Shown: piece after piece, positions 48,115 through 56,785 of the stretch
How positions within the stretch are numbered: position 1 is the stretch's first letter
Layout: each line of letters begins with the position of its first letter
Source of the DNA: Acidithiobacillus ferrianus
Lineage (GTDB): Bacteria > Pseudomonadota > Gammaproteobacteria > Acidithiobacillales > Acidithiobacillaceae
DNA length: 64,000 nt
Assembly: GCF_010378095.1 (NCBI RefSeq)
Contig: NZ_WNJL01000022.1
Coordinates: forward strand, 62,001-126,000
Direction: 5' to 3'
Notes under the pieces: generated by a model
Database searches by the model: none
Seen by the model: only the letters and a program-made list of their open reading frames with translations
Told to the model about the DNA's origin: nothing
Translations under genes and position numbers: made by a program

Positions 48115-48600
48115 ATGCCGAGTTTTGATGTGGTGTCCGAAGTGGATATGCAGGAGGTGGACAACGCTCTGCATACAACGGTCAAGGAAATTACCACCCG
48201 TTATGATTTCAAGGGCAGCAAGGCGCGGATGGAGCGCAAGGACAAGGAAATCATCCTGCTGGCCGAGGATGAGTACAAGCTGGGGCAGATGCTGGACCTG
48301 CTGTCGGCGCGCCTGGTGAAGCGGGGCGTGGATCTGAAGGCGCTGGAGGTGGGCCAGGTGGCGGCGGCGGCGGGAGGGCTGGAACGGCAGGTCCTGGGTT
48401 TGAAGGTGGGCCTGGAGACGGAAGTGTCCAAACGCCTGATCAAGTTTCTCAAAGAGGGCAAGTTCAAGGCGCAGGGCAGCATTCAGGGGGATCAATTGCG
48501 GGTGTCCGGCAAGAGCCGGGACGAACTGCAGGCGGCCATCGCCGCGCTGCGGGGGCATGATTTCGGCCTGCCTCTGCAATTCACGAATTTTCGGGATTGA
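48115..48600 (+). CDS. yajQ: YajQ-family nucleotide-binding protein
   Basis: A 161-residue UPF0234/YajQ protein. [19 protein letters not shown], then [20 protein letters not shown] in part, and [20 protein letters not shown], are the family signatures. In some Xanthomonas and Pseudomonas species YajQ proteins bind cyclic di-GMP and act as effectors, which would fit the signalling theme of this window. It lies 6 bases after moaE and 2 bases before gcvT. Confidence 0.93.
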   Translation: MPSFDVVSEVDMQEVDNALHTTVKEITTRYDFKGSKARMERKDKEIILLAEDEYKLGQMLDLLSARLVKRGVDLKALEVGQVAAAAGGLERQVLGLKVGLETEVSKRLIKFLKEGKFKAQGSIQGDQLRVSGKSRDELQAAIAALRGHDFGLPLQFTNFRD

Positions 48601-48602
48601 GC

Positions 48603-49733
48603 ATGCAAGAGGACGCCGCCCCGCCGCGGCACACGGCGCTCCATGACTGGCATGTGGCCCAAGGGGCCCGCATGGTCGAGTTCGCGGGCTGGGAGATGCC
48701 GCTGAATTATGGTTCGCAACTGGCGGAACACGCGGCGGTGCGGCACGCGGCCGGGCTTTTCGACGTCTCGCACATGCGGCCTCTGGAGGTGCGGGGTCCG
48801 GAGGCGCGGACGCTGCTGCGATACGCCCTGGCCAACGACGTGGCCAAGCTGGATGCGTGGCCGGGCAAGGCGCTGTACAGCACGTTGCTGCGGGCCGATG
48901 GCGGGATCATGGATGATCTGATCGTCTATCATCGCGGCGGGGGCGCGTACCGGATGGTGCTGAATGCGGCGGGGGCCGAGGCGGATGCGGCGCATCTGCA
49001 GGCGCTGGCCGACGCCCATGACTGGCGGGTGACCCTGTGCAAGCGGCCGGATCTGGGAATTCTCGCGGTGCAGGGTCCACAAGCGCGGACCATCGCGGCG
49101 ATGGTGCTGGACTTGCCGGCGTTGTCTGGATTGGCGGTTTTTTACGCCCTGGAGCAGGACGGTTTTTTTGTCGGGCGCACCGGCTATACCGGCGAGGATG
49201 GGGTCGAGGTGGTCTGCGCGAATGCCTTGTTGCCGGATCTGGCGGATCGGCTGGTGGCGGCCGGCGCGCGGCCGGCGGGCTTGGCGGCGCGGGACAGCCT
49301 GCGTCTGGAGGCGGGCCTGGATCTCTACGGCCAGGACATGACGGCGGCGGATTCCCCGGATACGAGCAATCTGGCCTGGACGGTGGATCTGCGGACGCCG
49401 CGGGACTTTCTCGGGCGAGCGGCGCTGCTGGCGCGGCGGGCGGCGGGCGAGGGGGCGCGTTTGGTCGGATTGGCCCTGCGTGAAGGCATTCCACGCCACG
49501 GCTGCGTGGTGGAGGATGCCGGGGGGCGGCCCTGCGGAGTGGTCACCAGCGGCTTGTTCTCCCCCAGCCTGCAATGCGGCATCGCCCTGGCGCGCCTGGA
49601 TGCCGCGATGGCGCCGGGAACGGTGTGCGCAGTGGTGGTGCGCGGGGCGCGCCGCCCGGCACAGGTGGTGAAACCCCCGTTCTGGCGGCACGGGGCGGCA
49701 ACTTTTTCTTTCCCTGAGGAGCAAGAGGCATGA
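48603..49733 (+). CDS. gcvT: Glycine cleavage T-protein (aminomethyltransferase)
   Basis: A 376-residue T-protein that transfers the aminomethyl carbon from lipoyl-H to tetrahydrofolate. TALHDWHVAQGARMVEFAGW and the SHMRPLEVRG element, then GYTGEDGVEV and AARDSLRLEAGLDLYGQD with the substrate Asp, all match. The ATG at 48603 follows yajQ by 2 bases; a TTG 6 bases upstream is in frame. It overlaps gcvH by four bases (ATGA). First gene of a complete glycine cleavage operon. Confidence 0.96.
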   Translation: MQEDAAPPRHTALHDWHVAQGARMVEFAGWEMPLNYGSQLAEHAAVRHAAGLFDVSHMRPLEVRGPEARTLLRYALANDVAKLDAWPGKALYSTLLRADGGIMDDLIVYHRGGGAYRMVLNAAGAEADAAHLQALADAHDWRVTLCKRPDLGILAVQGPQARTIAAMVLDLPALSGLAVFYALEQDGFFVGRTGYTGEDGVEVVCANALLPDLADRLVAAGARPAGLAARDSLRLEAGLDLYGQDMTAADSPDTSNLAWTVDLRTPRDFLGRAALLARRAAGEGARLVGLALREGIPRHGCVVEDAGGRPCGVVTSGLFSPSLQCGIALARLDAAMAPGTVCAVVVRGARRPAQVVKPPFWRHGAATFSFPEEQEA

Positions 49734-50113
49734 GCAAGATTCCGGAGACATTGCGTTACAGCGAGACCCATGAATGGGTCGAGGACCTGGGGGACGGACG
49801 CTGCCGGGTGGGAATTACCGACCATGCCCAGGAGTTGCTGGGGGATCTGGTCTATGTGGAGGCGCCCGCCGCGGGCAAGGCGATTCGCGGCGGTGAAGCC
49901 TGCGGGGTGCTGGAGTCGGTGAAGGCGGCGGCGGATTTCTACGCCCCGGTGGACGGCACGGTGACGGCGCATAACGAGGCGCTCGGCGACCACCCCCAGT
50001 GGATCAATGAAGATCCCTACGGCCGGGGCTGGATCATGGAGCTGGAAACGCATGCCGATGCCTGTTCCGGGCTGATGGATGCCGCCGCCTACGGCAAGCT
50101 GACCGAATCGTAA
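49730..50113 (+). CDS. gcvH: Glycine cleavage H-protein
   Basis: A 127-residue lipoyl carrier. ETHEWVEDLGDGRCRVGITD, then GVLESVKAAADFYAPVDG, hold the lipoylated Lys (ESVKAAAD). WIMELETHADA marks the usual end, with a short extra tail. It shuttles the aminomethyl group between the P and T proteins. It is coupled to gcvT by a 4-base overlap, and gcvPA follows after 4 bases. Confidence 0.97.
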   Translation: MSKIPETLRYSETHEWVEDLGDGRCRVGITDHAQELLGDLVYVEAPAAGKAIRGGEACGVLESVKAAADFYAPVDGTVTAHNEALGDHPQWINEDPYGRGWIMELETHADACSGLMDAAAYGKLTES

Positions 50114-50117
50114 ATAC

Positions 50118-51461
50118 ATGCCCTACATTCCCCACGACGCGGCGGAAACGGCGGCGATGCTGGCCGCCGTTGGCATTCAGCGCCTCGACCAGCTTTTTGA
50201 CGAGATCCCGGCGGCCCTGCAGGCGGCGGACATGGCCCTGCCGGAAGGGCTCTCGGAGATGGCCCTGCAGCGGGAATTGGAGCACCGCGCCCTCGACAAC
50301 GCCCCATTGCGCTGCTTCGCGGGCGCGGGCGCGTATGCGCACCATATCCCGGCCATCGTGTGGGACATCGCCAGCCGCGGCGAGTTTTATTCCGCCTATA
50401 CGCCTTATCAGCCGGAAGCCAGTCAGGGCACGCTGCAGGTCCTTTACGAATATCAGAGCTTCATCACCCGGCTGACGGGCCTGGAGGTGAGCAACGCCTC
50501 CCTCTACGACGGCGCTTCGGGGCTGGCGGAGGCGTGCCTGATGGCCTTGCGCATCCAGGGCGGCGAGCCCGCCATCCTAGTGCCGGAGCACCTGCTGCCG
50601 AGCTGGCGGCGAGTGCTGGACAGCATGCTGGGTCTGCAGCGCATCCGGCTGCGCTCCGTCCCTTACGATCCGGACACCGGGACTTTGCGCCTGCCCGGCG
50701 ATGCCGGCGGAGCGGCGGCGCTGATCATTCCCCAGATCAACGGGTTCGGGGTGCTGGAGGCGGTCGATGCCCTGACCGACTGGGCCCATGCCCACGGTCT
50801 GCTGGCCATCGCCGTGGTCAACCCACTGGCCCTGGCCTTGCTGAAGGCGCCGGGAGAGTGGGGCGCGCGGGGCGCCGATATGGCGGTGGGCGAGGGCCAG
50901 CCGCTGGGCATTCCGCTGACGGGGGGAGGGCCTTACTTCGGCTTTCTCGCCTGCCGCAAGGCCCATGTGCGCCAGTTGCCGGGGCGGCTGGTGGCGAAAA
51001 CCGTGGACGGTCAGGGCCGCGAGGGCTTTTGTCTGACCCTGCAGGCGCGCGAGCAGCACATCCGCCGAGGCAAGGCGACCAGTAACATCTGCACCAATCA
51101 GGGCCTGATGGTGACGGCGGCGACCATCCATATGGCGGCCCTGGGCGGCCACGGACTGCGGCGGACGGCGTTGACCTGTCATCAGCGGGCGAGCCGTCTG
51201 CGCAAACATCTGGCGGCGCTGCCGGAGGTGCGGCTGCCCTATGCCGGACCCTTTTTTCACGAGTTCGTGCTGCGCCTGCCGCGTCCGGCCAGCGCGGTGC
51301 GGGATGCGCTGCTGGGGCACGGCATACTGGCGGGTGTGCCGCTGGCCGACTCGGGCCTGGGGGAGGCGGGGGACCTGCTGGTCTGCGCCACCGAACTCCT
51401 GGAGGAAGCGGATCTGCGGGCGTATCGCGACGCCCTGGCGGCGGTGCTGGAGACGGTATGA
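50118..51461 (+). CDS. gcvPA: Glycine dehydrogenase P-protein, N-terminal subunit
   Basis: A 447-residue P-protein subunit 1. MPYIPHDAAETAAMLAAVGI, then GAGAYAHHIPAIVWDIASRG and FYSAYTPYQPEASQGTLQVL, followed by TGLEVSNASLYDGASGLAEA, are the conserved N-subunit segments. It pairs with the C-terminal subunit encoded next, rather than forming the single 950-residue polypeptide found in E. coli. Two-subunit P-proteins occur in many acidophiles, Gram-positives and archaea. Decarboxylates glycine with PLP bound by the partner subunit. Confidence 0.96.
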   Translation: MPYIPHDAAETAAMLAAVGIQRLDQLFDEIPAALQAADMALPEGLSEMALQRELEHRALDNAPLRCFAGAGAYAHHIPAIVWDIASRGEFYSAYTPYQPEASQGTLQVLYEYQSFITRLTGLEVSNASLYDGASGLAEACLMALRIQGGEPAILVPEHLLPSWRRVLDSMLGLQRIRLRSVPYDPDTGTLRLPGDAGGAAALIIPQINGFGVLEAVDALTDWAHAHGLLAIAVVNPLALALLKAPGEWGARGADMAVGEGQPLGIPLTGGGPYFGFLACRKAHVRQLPGRLVAKTVDGQGREGFCLTLQAREQHIRRGKATSNICTNQGLMVTAATIHMAALGGHGLRRTALTCHQRASRLRKHLAALPEVRLPYAGPFFHEFVLRLPRPASAVRDALLGHGILAGVPLADSGLGEAGDLLVCATELLEEADLRAYRDALAAVLETV

Positions 51462-52888
51462 GCGATTCCATTTTCGATCACGATCACCATTTCCCGGCGG
51501 CGGATGACCCGGCGGACATCCCGGCGCACCTGCTGCGGCAGACCCCCCTGGATCTGCCCAATCCGGCGGAACTGGAGGTGCTGCGCCACTACACCCGCCT
51601 GTCGCAGAAGAATTTTTCCATCGATACCCAGTTTTATCCGCTGGGCTCCTGCACCATGAAGTACAACCCGCGGATCGCCCACGCCATGGCCGTTCTGCCG
51701 GGCTTCGCGCGCCTGCATCCGGACACCCCGGCCCCGGCCATGCAGGGACTGCTGCGCGTCCTTTGGGAGTTGCAGGAATGGCTGGCGGCGGTCACGGGCA
51801 TGGCGGCGGTGAGCCTGACCCCGGCCGCCGGGGCGCAGGGGGAATTGGCGGGGGTGGCCATGATCCGCGCCTATCACGCGGCGCGCGGCGATCAGGGGCG
51901 TCGGAAGATGCTGATCCCCACGGCGGCCCACGGCACCAATCCGGCCAGCGCGCGGATGGCGGGTTTCGAAGTGGTGGAAATCCCCAGCCTGGCCGACGGC
52001 GATTTGGACATGGAGGCCCTGGACCGGCATCTGGGGGCGGACGTGGCGGGCATCATGCTCACCAATCCCTCCACCCTGGGGGTGTTTGAACGGCGGATTG
52101 CGGAGATCGCCGGCCACGTCCATGCCGCGGGGGGGCTGCTGTACTATGACGGCGCCAACCTCAATGCCATTCTGGGACGGGTGCAGCCGGGGCGGATGGG
52201 TTTCGACGTGATGCATCTCAATCTCCACAAGACCTTCGCCACCCCCCACGGCGGGGGTGGGCCGGGCGCCGGCGCGGTGGCGGTGCAGGAGCGCCTGCGT
52301 CCTTTTTTGCCCCTGCCCACGGTCACTCGTGAAGCCGAGGGGGCCTGGCGCTGGACGAGCGAAGCCGACCTGCCCCGGAGCATCGGGCGGTTGAGTGCGC
52401 ATGGCGGCAATATCGGCGTCCTGCTGCGCGCCCATGCCTACCTGCGCCGTCTGGGGCGGGCGGGGGTGGGCCGGGTGTCGGTGTACGCGGCGCTCAATGC
52501 CAACTATCTGCTGAAGGAGTTGCAGCGGGTGGGGTACCAGGCGGCCTTTCCCGAGCGGCGGGCGAGCCACGAATTCATCCTCGGCGTCAGCGACCTGCAG
52601 CAGGCGACGGGGATTCGCGCCTTGGACGTGGCCAAGCGTTTGCTGGATTTCGGAATACATGCGCCGACGATCTACTTTCCGCAACTGGTGCCGGAGTGCT
52701 TGCTGATCGAGCCGACGGAGACGGAGAGCAAGGCGACGCTGGACCGCTTTGTGGCGGTCATGGCGCGGATTCGCCAAGAGGCCCTGGAGCAGCCGGAACT
52801 GCTGCGCGCGGCGCCCCACCATCTGCCGGTGGGACGGCTGGATGAGGCCCTGGCGGCGCGGCGGCTGGATGTGGCGGCCGTCCGGTGA
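51458..52888 (+). CDS. gcvPB: Glycine dehydrogenase P-protein, C-terminal subunit
   Basis: A 476-residue P-protein subunit 2. It contains QFYPLGSCTMKYNPRI, TPAAGAQGELAGV, PTAAHGTNPASARMAGF and the PLP-Lys segment VMHLNLHKTFATPHGGGGPG. The start ATG 51458 overlaps gcvPA by four bases. All catalytic segments are present. The gene ends overlapping the moxR-type gene by four bases (GTGA), so the glycine cleavage genes and the following cluster share one transcript. Confidence 0.96.
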   Translation: MSDSIFDHDHHFPAADDPADIPAHLLRQTPLDLPNPAELEVLRHYTRLSQKNFSIDTQFYPLGSCTMKYNPRIAHAMAVLPGFARLHPDTPAPAMQGLLRVLWELQEWLAAVTGMAAVSLTPAAGAQGELAGVAMIRAYHAARGDQGRRKMLIPTAAHGTNPASARMAGFEVVEIPSLADGDLDMEALDRHLGADVAGIMLTNPSTLGVFERRIAEIAGHVHAAGGLLYYDGANLNAILGRVQPGRMGFDVMHLNLHKTFATPHGGGGPGAGAVAVQERLRPFLPLPTVTREAEGAWRWTSEADLPRSIGRLSAHGGNIGVLLRAHAYLRRLGRAGVGRVSVYAALNANYLLKELQRVGYQAAFPERRASHEFILGVSDLQQATGIRALDVAKRLLDFGIHAPTIYFPQLVPECLLIEPTETESKATLDRFVAVMARIRQEALEQPELLRAAPHHLPVGRLDEALAARRLDVAAVR

Positions 52889-53793
52889 CGCGATCTCCGG
52901 CGCTGCTGCTCGATGCCCTCGGCGCGGTGTTGCTGGATAAGGAACGGGCGCTGCGCCTGGTGCTGTCCGGTTTCTTGGCGGGAGGCCACGTGCTGGTGGA
53001 GGATGTGCCGGGCGTCGGCAAGACCACGCTGGCGCTGGCGCTGGCGCGTCTGCTGGGGCTCGACTTCGCGCGGGTGCAGATGACCGCGGATCTGTTGCCC
53101 GGCGACATTCTCGGGAGCAGTCTTTTCGACCCGCGGGAGCAGCGTTTCGTCTTTCATCCGGGGCCGATCTTCCATGCCGTGGTGCTGGTGGACGAGATCA
53201 ACCGGGCTTCGCCGCGCAGCCAGTCGGCCCTGCTGGAAGCGATGGCGGAAGGACAGGTGTCGGTGGACGGGCAAAGCTTTCCATTGCCCCGTCCCTTTTT
53301 CGTGATGGCCACCCAGAATCCGCAAGAACACGCCGGGGTTTTTCCTCTGCCGGAAAGCCAACTGGACCGCTTTACCCTGCGCCTGTCGCTGGGTTATCCG
53401 GGTCGTGAGGCGGAGCGGGGGTTGCTGATGGGGGAAAATCACCGGCCCACGGATCTGGCGGCGGTGGCCGATATCACCCTGCTGCGCCAATGGCAGGCGC
53501 AGGTGGCGGCGGTCTTCCTCAGTTCGGAAATACAGGACATGCTGCTGGCCCTGGCGCAGGGCAGCCGTCACGATGCGCGGGTGCGGATCGGTTTGTCGCC
53601 GCGCGGCTTACTGGCGCTGAAGGCGGCGGCGCAGGCCTGGGCTTTTCTGGGCGGACGGGATTTCCTGACGCCGGACGACCTGCGTGCGGTGACCGTGCCG
53701 GTACTGGGGCATCGCCTGCTCTCCACCGCCGCGCTCGATGGCAATGATCTGGCGGCCCTGCTGATGCAGGATGCGTGGGGTTTCGGTCCGTGA
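52885..53793 (+). CDS. MoxR-family AAA+ ATPase
   Basis: A 302-residue MoxR ATPase. Walker A is EDVPGVGKTTLALALARLLG, Walker B is VVLVDEINRASPRSQSALLE in part, and sensor 1 is FFVMATQNPQEHAGVFPLPE. The R-finger region LDRFTLRLSLGYP follows. MoxR proteins act as chaperones that activate partner proteins, and its two downstream neighbours (DUF58 and a transglutaminase) are the classical companions. It starts at GTG 52885, overlapping gcvPB. Confidence 0.95.
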   Translation: MTRSPALLLDALGAVLLDKERALRLVLSGFLAGGHVLVEDVPGVGKTTLALALARLLGLDFARVQMTADLLPGDILGSSLFDPREQRFVFHPGPIFHAVVLVDEINRASPRSQSALLEAMAEGQVSVDGQSFPLPRPFFVMATQNPQEHAGVFPLPESQLDRFTLRLSLGYPGREAERGLLMGENHRPTDLAAVADITLLRQWQAQVAAVFLSSEIQDMLLALAQGSRHDARVRIGLSPRGLLALKAAAQAWAFLGGRDFLTPDDLRAVTVPVLGHRLLSTAALDGNDLAALLMQDAWGFGP

Positions 53794-54755
53794 GCCGCCA
53801 CCGGCGCGAGGTGCATCTCTCCCGCTCTGGCAAGGTCTTTGTGGGATTGACCCTCGCCCTGGGTTTCGCGGCCGTCAATACCGGCAATAACGTGTTGTTT
53901 CTCCTGGTATCCATGCTGCTGGCGATCATGGTGCTCTCCGGTTTCGCGGCGCTGGGCAATCTCTGGCGGGTCCGCGCCGCGCTGCTCCCCGGCCAGATGT
54001 TCACGGCGGAGGAGCCGGGCGACCTGCTGCTGCGCCTTTCCAACCCGCGTCCCTGGCCGCTCTGGTTGCTGGAACTGCGCCTGGGCGCGGCGCGGCGCAC
54101 CCTTATCCGCGTGGGCGCGCGGCAGGAAACCCTGGTCGCCCTGCCGTGGCGCCCGGAGGTGCGGGGTCAGCCGCCTTTACCCCCGCTGCGGATGGGGTCG
54201 GGATTTCCTTTCGCCTTTGTCTGGCGCGGCATGGAATTGCAGCCGGAGCCGGCGGATCGGCCCTGGGTGGCGCCCGCTGCCGGTGCATGCGCCGTGGCGC
54301 CCGCGGATCTGGGGTACCAGGAAGCGTCGGACGGCGCGCCCGGTGGCCACGGCGATTTTCTCTGGGTGCGTGAACGTCTGTCGGGGGAAGGGCTCGGCGC
54401 CGTGATCTGGCGGCGCGTGAACTGGTCCCTGGGGACGCGGGGAGAACTGCACCTGCCGGTCCGCGAGCGGGAGCAGGCGGCACAGCGGCGGATCGTGCTC
54501 GACTGGGAAGACGCCGCCCTGCGGCAGTGGACGGTGGAGCAACGCCTGCGGCACTTTCGCGGCGCCCTGGATACCGCGTTGACACAGGGCTGGGCATGGC
54601 GCCTGCGGATGCCCGCCGGGGTGGCGGCGGGCCGGGGACGTTCCGGCATGGACCGGGCCCTGCTGTTGCTGGCGCAACAGCCACCGCTGCCGGCCATCCC
54701 GGCGGCGGGATACGCGCGGGCGGGATGGTTTTCCCGCCGGAGAGGCGCGCCCTGA
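53790..54755 (+). CDS. DUF58 membrane protein of the MoxR cluster
   Basis: A 321-residue protein beginning at GTG 53790 inside the preceding stop. Two N-terminal membrane helices (LTLALGFAAVNTGNNVLF and LLVSMLLAIMVLSGFAAL) lead into a cytosolic DUF58 domain. This part is Arg-rich; the characteristic DUF58 end is partly visible (VREREQAAQRRIVLDWED). The typical vWA-like metal motif of DUF58 proteins is not complete. It ends with TGATG into the transglutaminase gene. It is expected to be a substrate of the MoxR chaperone. Confidence 0.85.
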   Translation: MSRHRREVHLSRSGKVFVGLTLALGFAAVNTGNNVLFLLVSMLLAIMVLSGFAALGNLWRVRAALLPGQMFTAEEPGDLLLRLSNPRPWPLWLLELRLGAARRTLIRVGARQETLVALPWRPEVRGQPPLPPLRMGSGFPFAFVWRGMELQPEPADRPWVAPAAGACAVAPADLGYQEASDGAPGGHGDFLWVRERLSGEGLGAVIWRRVNWSLGTRGELHLPVREREQAAQRRIVLDWEDAALRQWTVEQRLRHFRGALDTALTQGWAWRLRMPAGVAAGRGRSGMDRALLLLAQQPPLPAIPAAGYARAGWFSRRRGAP

Positions 54756-56773
54756 TGCCGGTATTCCGCCTGCCCGCGCGCAGTGTGGGACCGGTGCTGG
54801 CGGCGCTGATGGGGGGCGTCTTGCTGCTGGCGCTCGGGACGGAAGCGGAACCCTGGGCCATCGCCGTCTGGGCCGTGGCCACCGGGATGGGGCTGTATGG
54901 GGGGTGGCACGGGCGGCTGCCCTGGCTGACCGGCGCCCAGCGCCTGATGCTGGGTCTTTTCCTGCTGATCCTGGCGTGGCTCGTGGCGGGATGGGGCAAC
55001 TGGCTGGCGATCGCCAGTCAAACGGTGCTGGTGTTGTTGGCCGTCAAGGCCCTGGAAATGCGCGGTCAGCGCGACTTTTACCAAGTGGCCGCGCTGGTGT
55101 TGCTGGGGATGGGCGTGGCCGCCTGGTTGCGGGTCGACATCCTGTTGGGATTTTTTCTGTTGCTGGCCTTGTATCTGTCCTTGCTGGGACTGCTCTGGCA
55201 GCCTCTGGCCGATGCGGCGGCGGATCGCGTCGCGGGGGAGCCGCGCTGGCGGGACTTCCGCTATATGCTCCTGTTCAGTCTGGCCTTCCTGTTGGTCTTG
55301 TTGCCGCTGGCGGGGCTGTTCTTCCTGCTTCTGCCGCGCACGCCCACTCCGCTATGGCGCTGGGCGCCTCCCCAGGCGATGGCGCGTTCGGGCTTCAGCG
55401 CCGATCTGTCGCCGGAGCATATGACCCGCCTGGCCCTCGATCCGGCCACCGCCTTCCGGGCGCAGATCAGCCCGCCGCCCGCCGGTCCGGGGGCCCTCTA
55501 TTGGGTCGGGGCCATTCTCTGGCGGGACGACGGTTCACGCTGGCGGCCCGGCCCGCCCGTCGCGCGGGAGGCGGGTCCCGCCCCCGTCCATCCGGCCGGC
55601 GCCGGCGTCCGTCAGGAAATCGTCCTGAGCCCGGATAACGGCGATTATCTGTTCGCGCTGAACCGGCCTTATCGCCTGAAGGTTTCCGCCGCCTATCGGC
55701 GGCAGGCCGATGGCGTGCTGCGCCTGCGCCAGGCGCCCGGCCTGCCCATGCGTTATGCCGTCTGGTCGGCCCCGCCCGCGCCGCGGGCGCTCTCCGCCGT
55801 GGAACGGGCGGCCGCGTTGCAGGTCCCCGCGGACACCAGTCCGGCGGTGCGGGCGCTGGCGGCGCGTTTCGCGGGCGGCGGCGGGGCCGAGGTGGCGCGT
55901 CGCCTGATGCGCTGGTTTCACCAGCCCGCTTTCCGTTACAGCTTGCAGACCCCGGCGGGTTATCCGCATGGCCAGACCATGGCGGATTTCCTGCTCCGCT
56001 CCCATACCGGATTTTGCGAATACTATGCCGGGGGTCTCGCCCTGTTGCTGCGGCTCGACGGTATTCCGGCGCGGGTGGTGACCGGCTATCACGGCGGCGA
56101 ATACAACCCCATGGGGAACTATTGGATCGTGCGCCAGAGCATGGCCCATGCCTGGGTCCAGGCCTGGTTGCCGGGGCGGGGTTGGGTGCGCTTGGACGCG
56201 ACCCCGGTGCTGACCGTGCCGGGCCAGGGCGGCGGCGTCCCCGGAACGATGGCCGCATCCCTGGCCCCCGGCGTCCAGCGCCTCTGGGACTGGCTGCGAT
56301 GGCAGTGGATCAACATGGTCATCGATTTGACGCCCGCCAAGCAGCGCGCGCTCTGGACCTCGGCGGGACGGCGGATGCAGCGGTGGGCGCAGGCGTCCGC
56401 GCCCGCGCCCCACTGGCCCAAGGCGCCGGACTGGCACCGGCATGCGGGCGAACTGTTCGGATTGTTCGGCGCCAGTCTCGCGCTGTTGCTGGTCTGGCGG
56501 GTGTGGAAGGGATACCGGTGGGGGGCGCGCGCTACGGCCCCGTATTGGCGGCGCCGCGCCGCGCGCGCCCTGCGTACCCTGGGATGGAAGGACGACCGGC
56601 CGGGCGCGGAGGATTTGTTCTGGTCCCGGTTGCCCCTGCCTCCGGCGCAGTGGACGGCGGCGCGCGACATCTACCTGGCCCAGCGGTATGGTCCGGCGCC
56701 GGATGCGGCGGGCGAGCGGCTTCTATTCGAGGCGCTGGCCCGGTTGCGGCAAGCGCTGAGGGCGTCTTCCTGA
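54755..56773 (+). CDS. TgpA-like transglutaminase membrane protein
   Basis: A 672-residue protein. The N-terminal half has about six membrane helices (residues 10-190). The periplasmic transglutaminase-like core has the Cys-His-Asp triad: HTGFCEYYAGGLALLLR (Cys), SMAHAWVQAWLP (His) and WVRLDATPVL (Asp). A last membrane helix near 570 leads to a cytoplasmic tail with a DUF4129-like region. The TgpA homologue is essential in Pseudomonas, though its substrate is not firmly known. Start ATG 54755 overlaps the previous stop by one base. Confidence 0.92.
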   Translation: MPVFRLPARSVGPVLAALMGGVLLLALGTEAEPWAIAVWAVATGMGLYGGWHGRLPWLTGAQRLMLGLFLLILAWLVAGWGNWLAIASQTVLVLLAVKALEMRGQRDFYQVAALVLLGMGVAAWLRVDILLGFFLLLALYLSLLGLLWQPLADAAADRVAGEPRWRDFRYMLLFSLAFLLVLLPLAGLFFLLLPRTPTPLWRWAPPQAMARSGFSADLSPEHMTRLALDPATAFRAQISPPPAGPGALYWVGAILWRDDGSRWRPGPPVAREAGPAPVHPAGAGVRQEIVLSPDNGDYLFALNRPYRLKVSAAYRRQADGVLRLRQAPGLPMRYAVWSAPPAPRALSAVERAAALQVPADTSPAVRALAARFAGGGGAEVARRLMRWFHQPAFRYSLQTPAGYPHGQTMADFLLRSHTGFCEYYAGGLALLLRLDGIPARVVTGYHGGEYNPMGNYWIVRQSMAHAWVQAWLPGRGWVRLDATPVLTVPGQGGGVPGTMAASLAPGVQRLWDWLRWQWINMVIDLTPAKQRALWTSAGRRMQRWAQASAPAPHWPKAPDWHRHAGELFGLFGASLALLLVWRVWKGYRWGARATAPYWRRRAARALRTLGWKDDRPGAEDLFWSRLPLPPAQWTAARDIYLAQRYGPAPDAAGERLLFEALARLRQALRASS

Positions 56774-56785
56774 ACGTCCGAGGCG

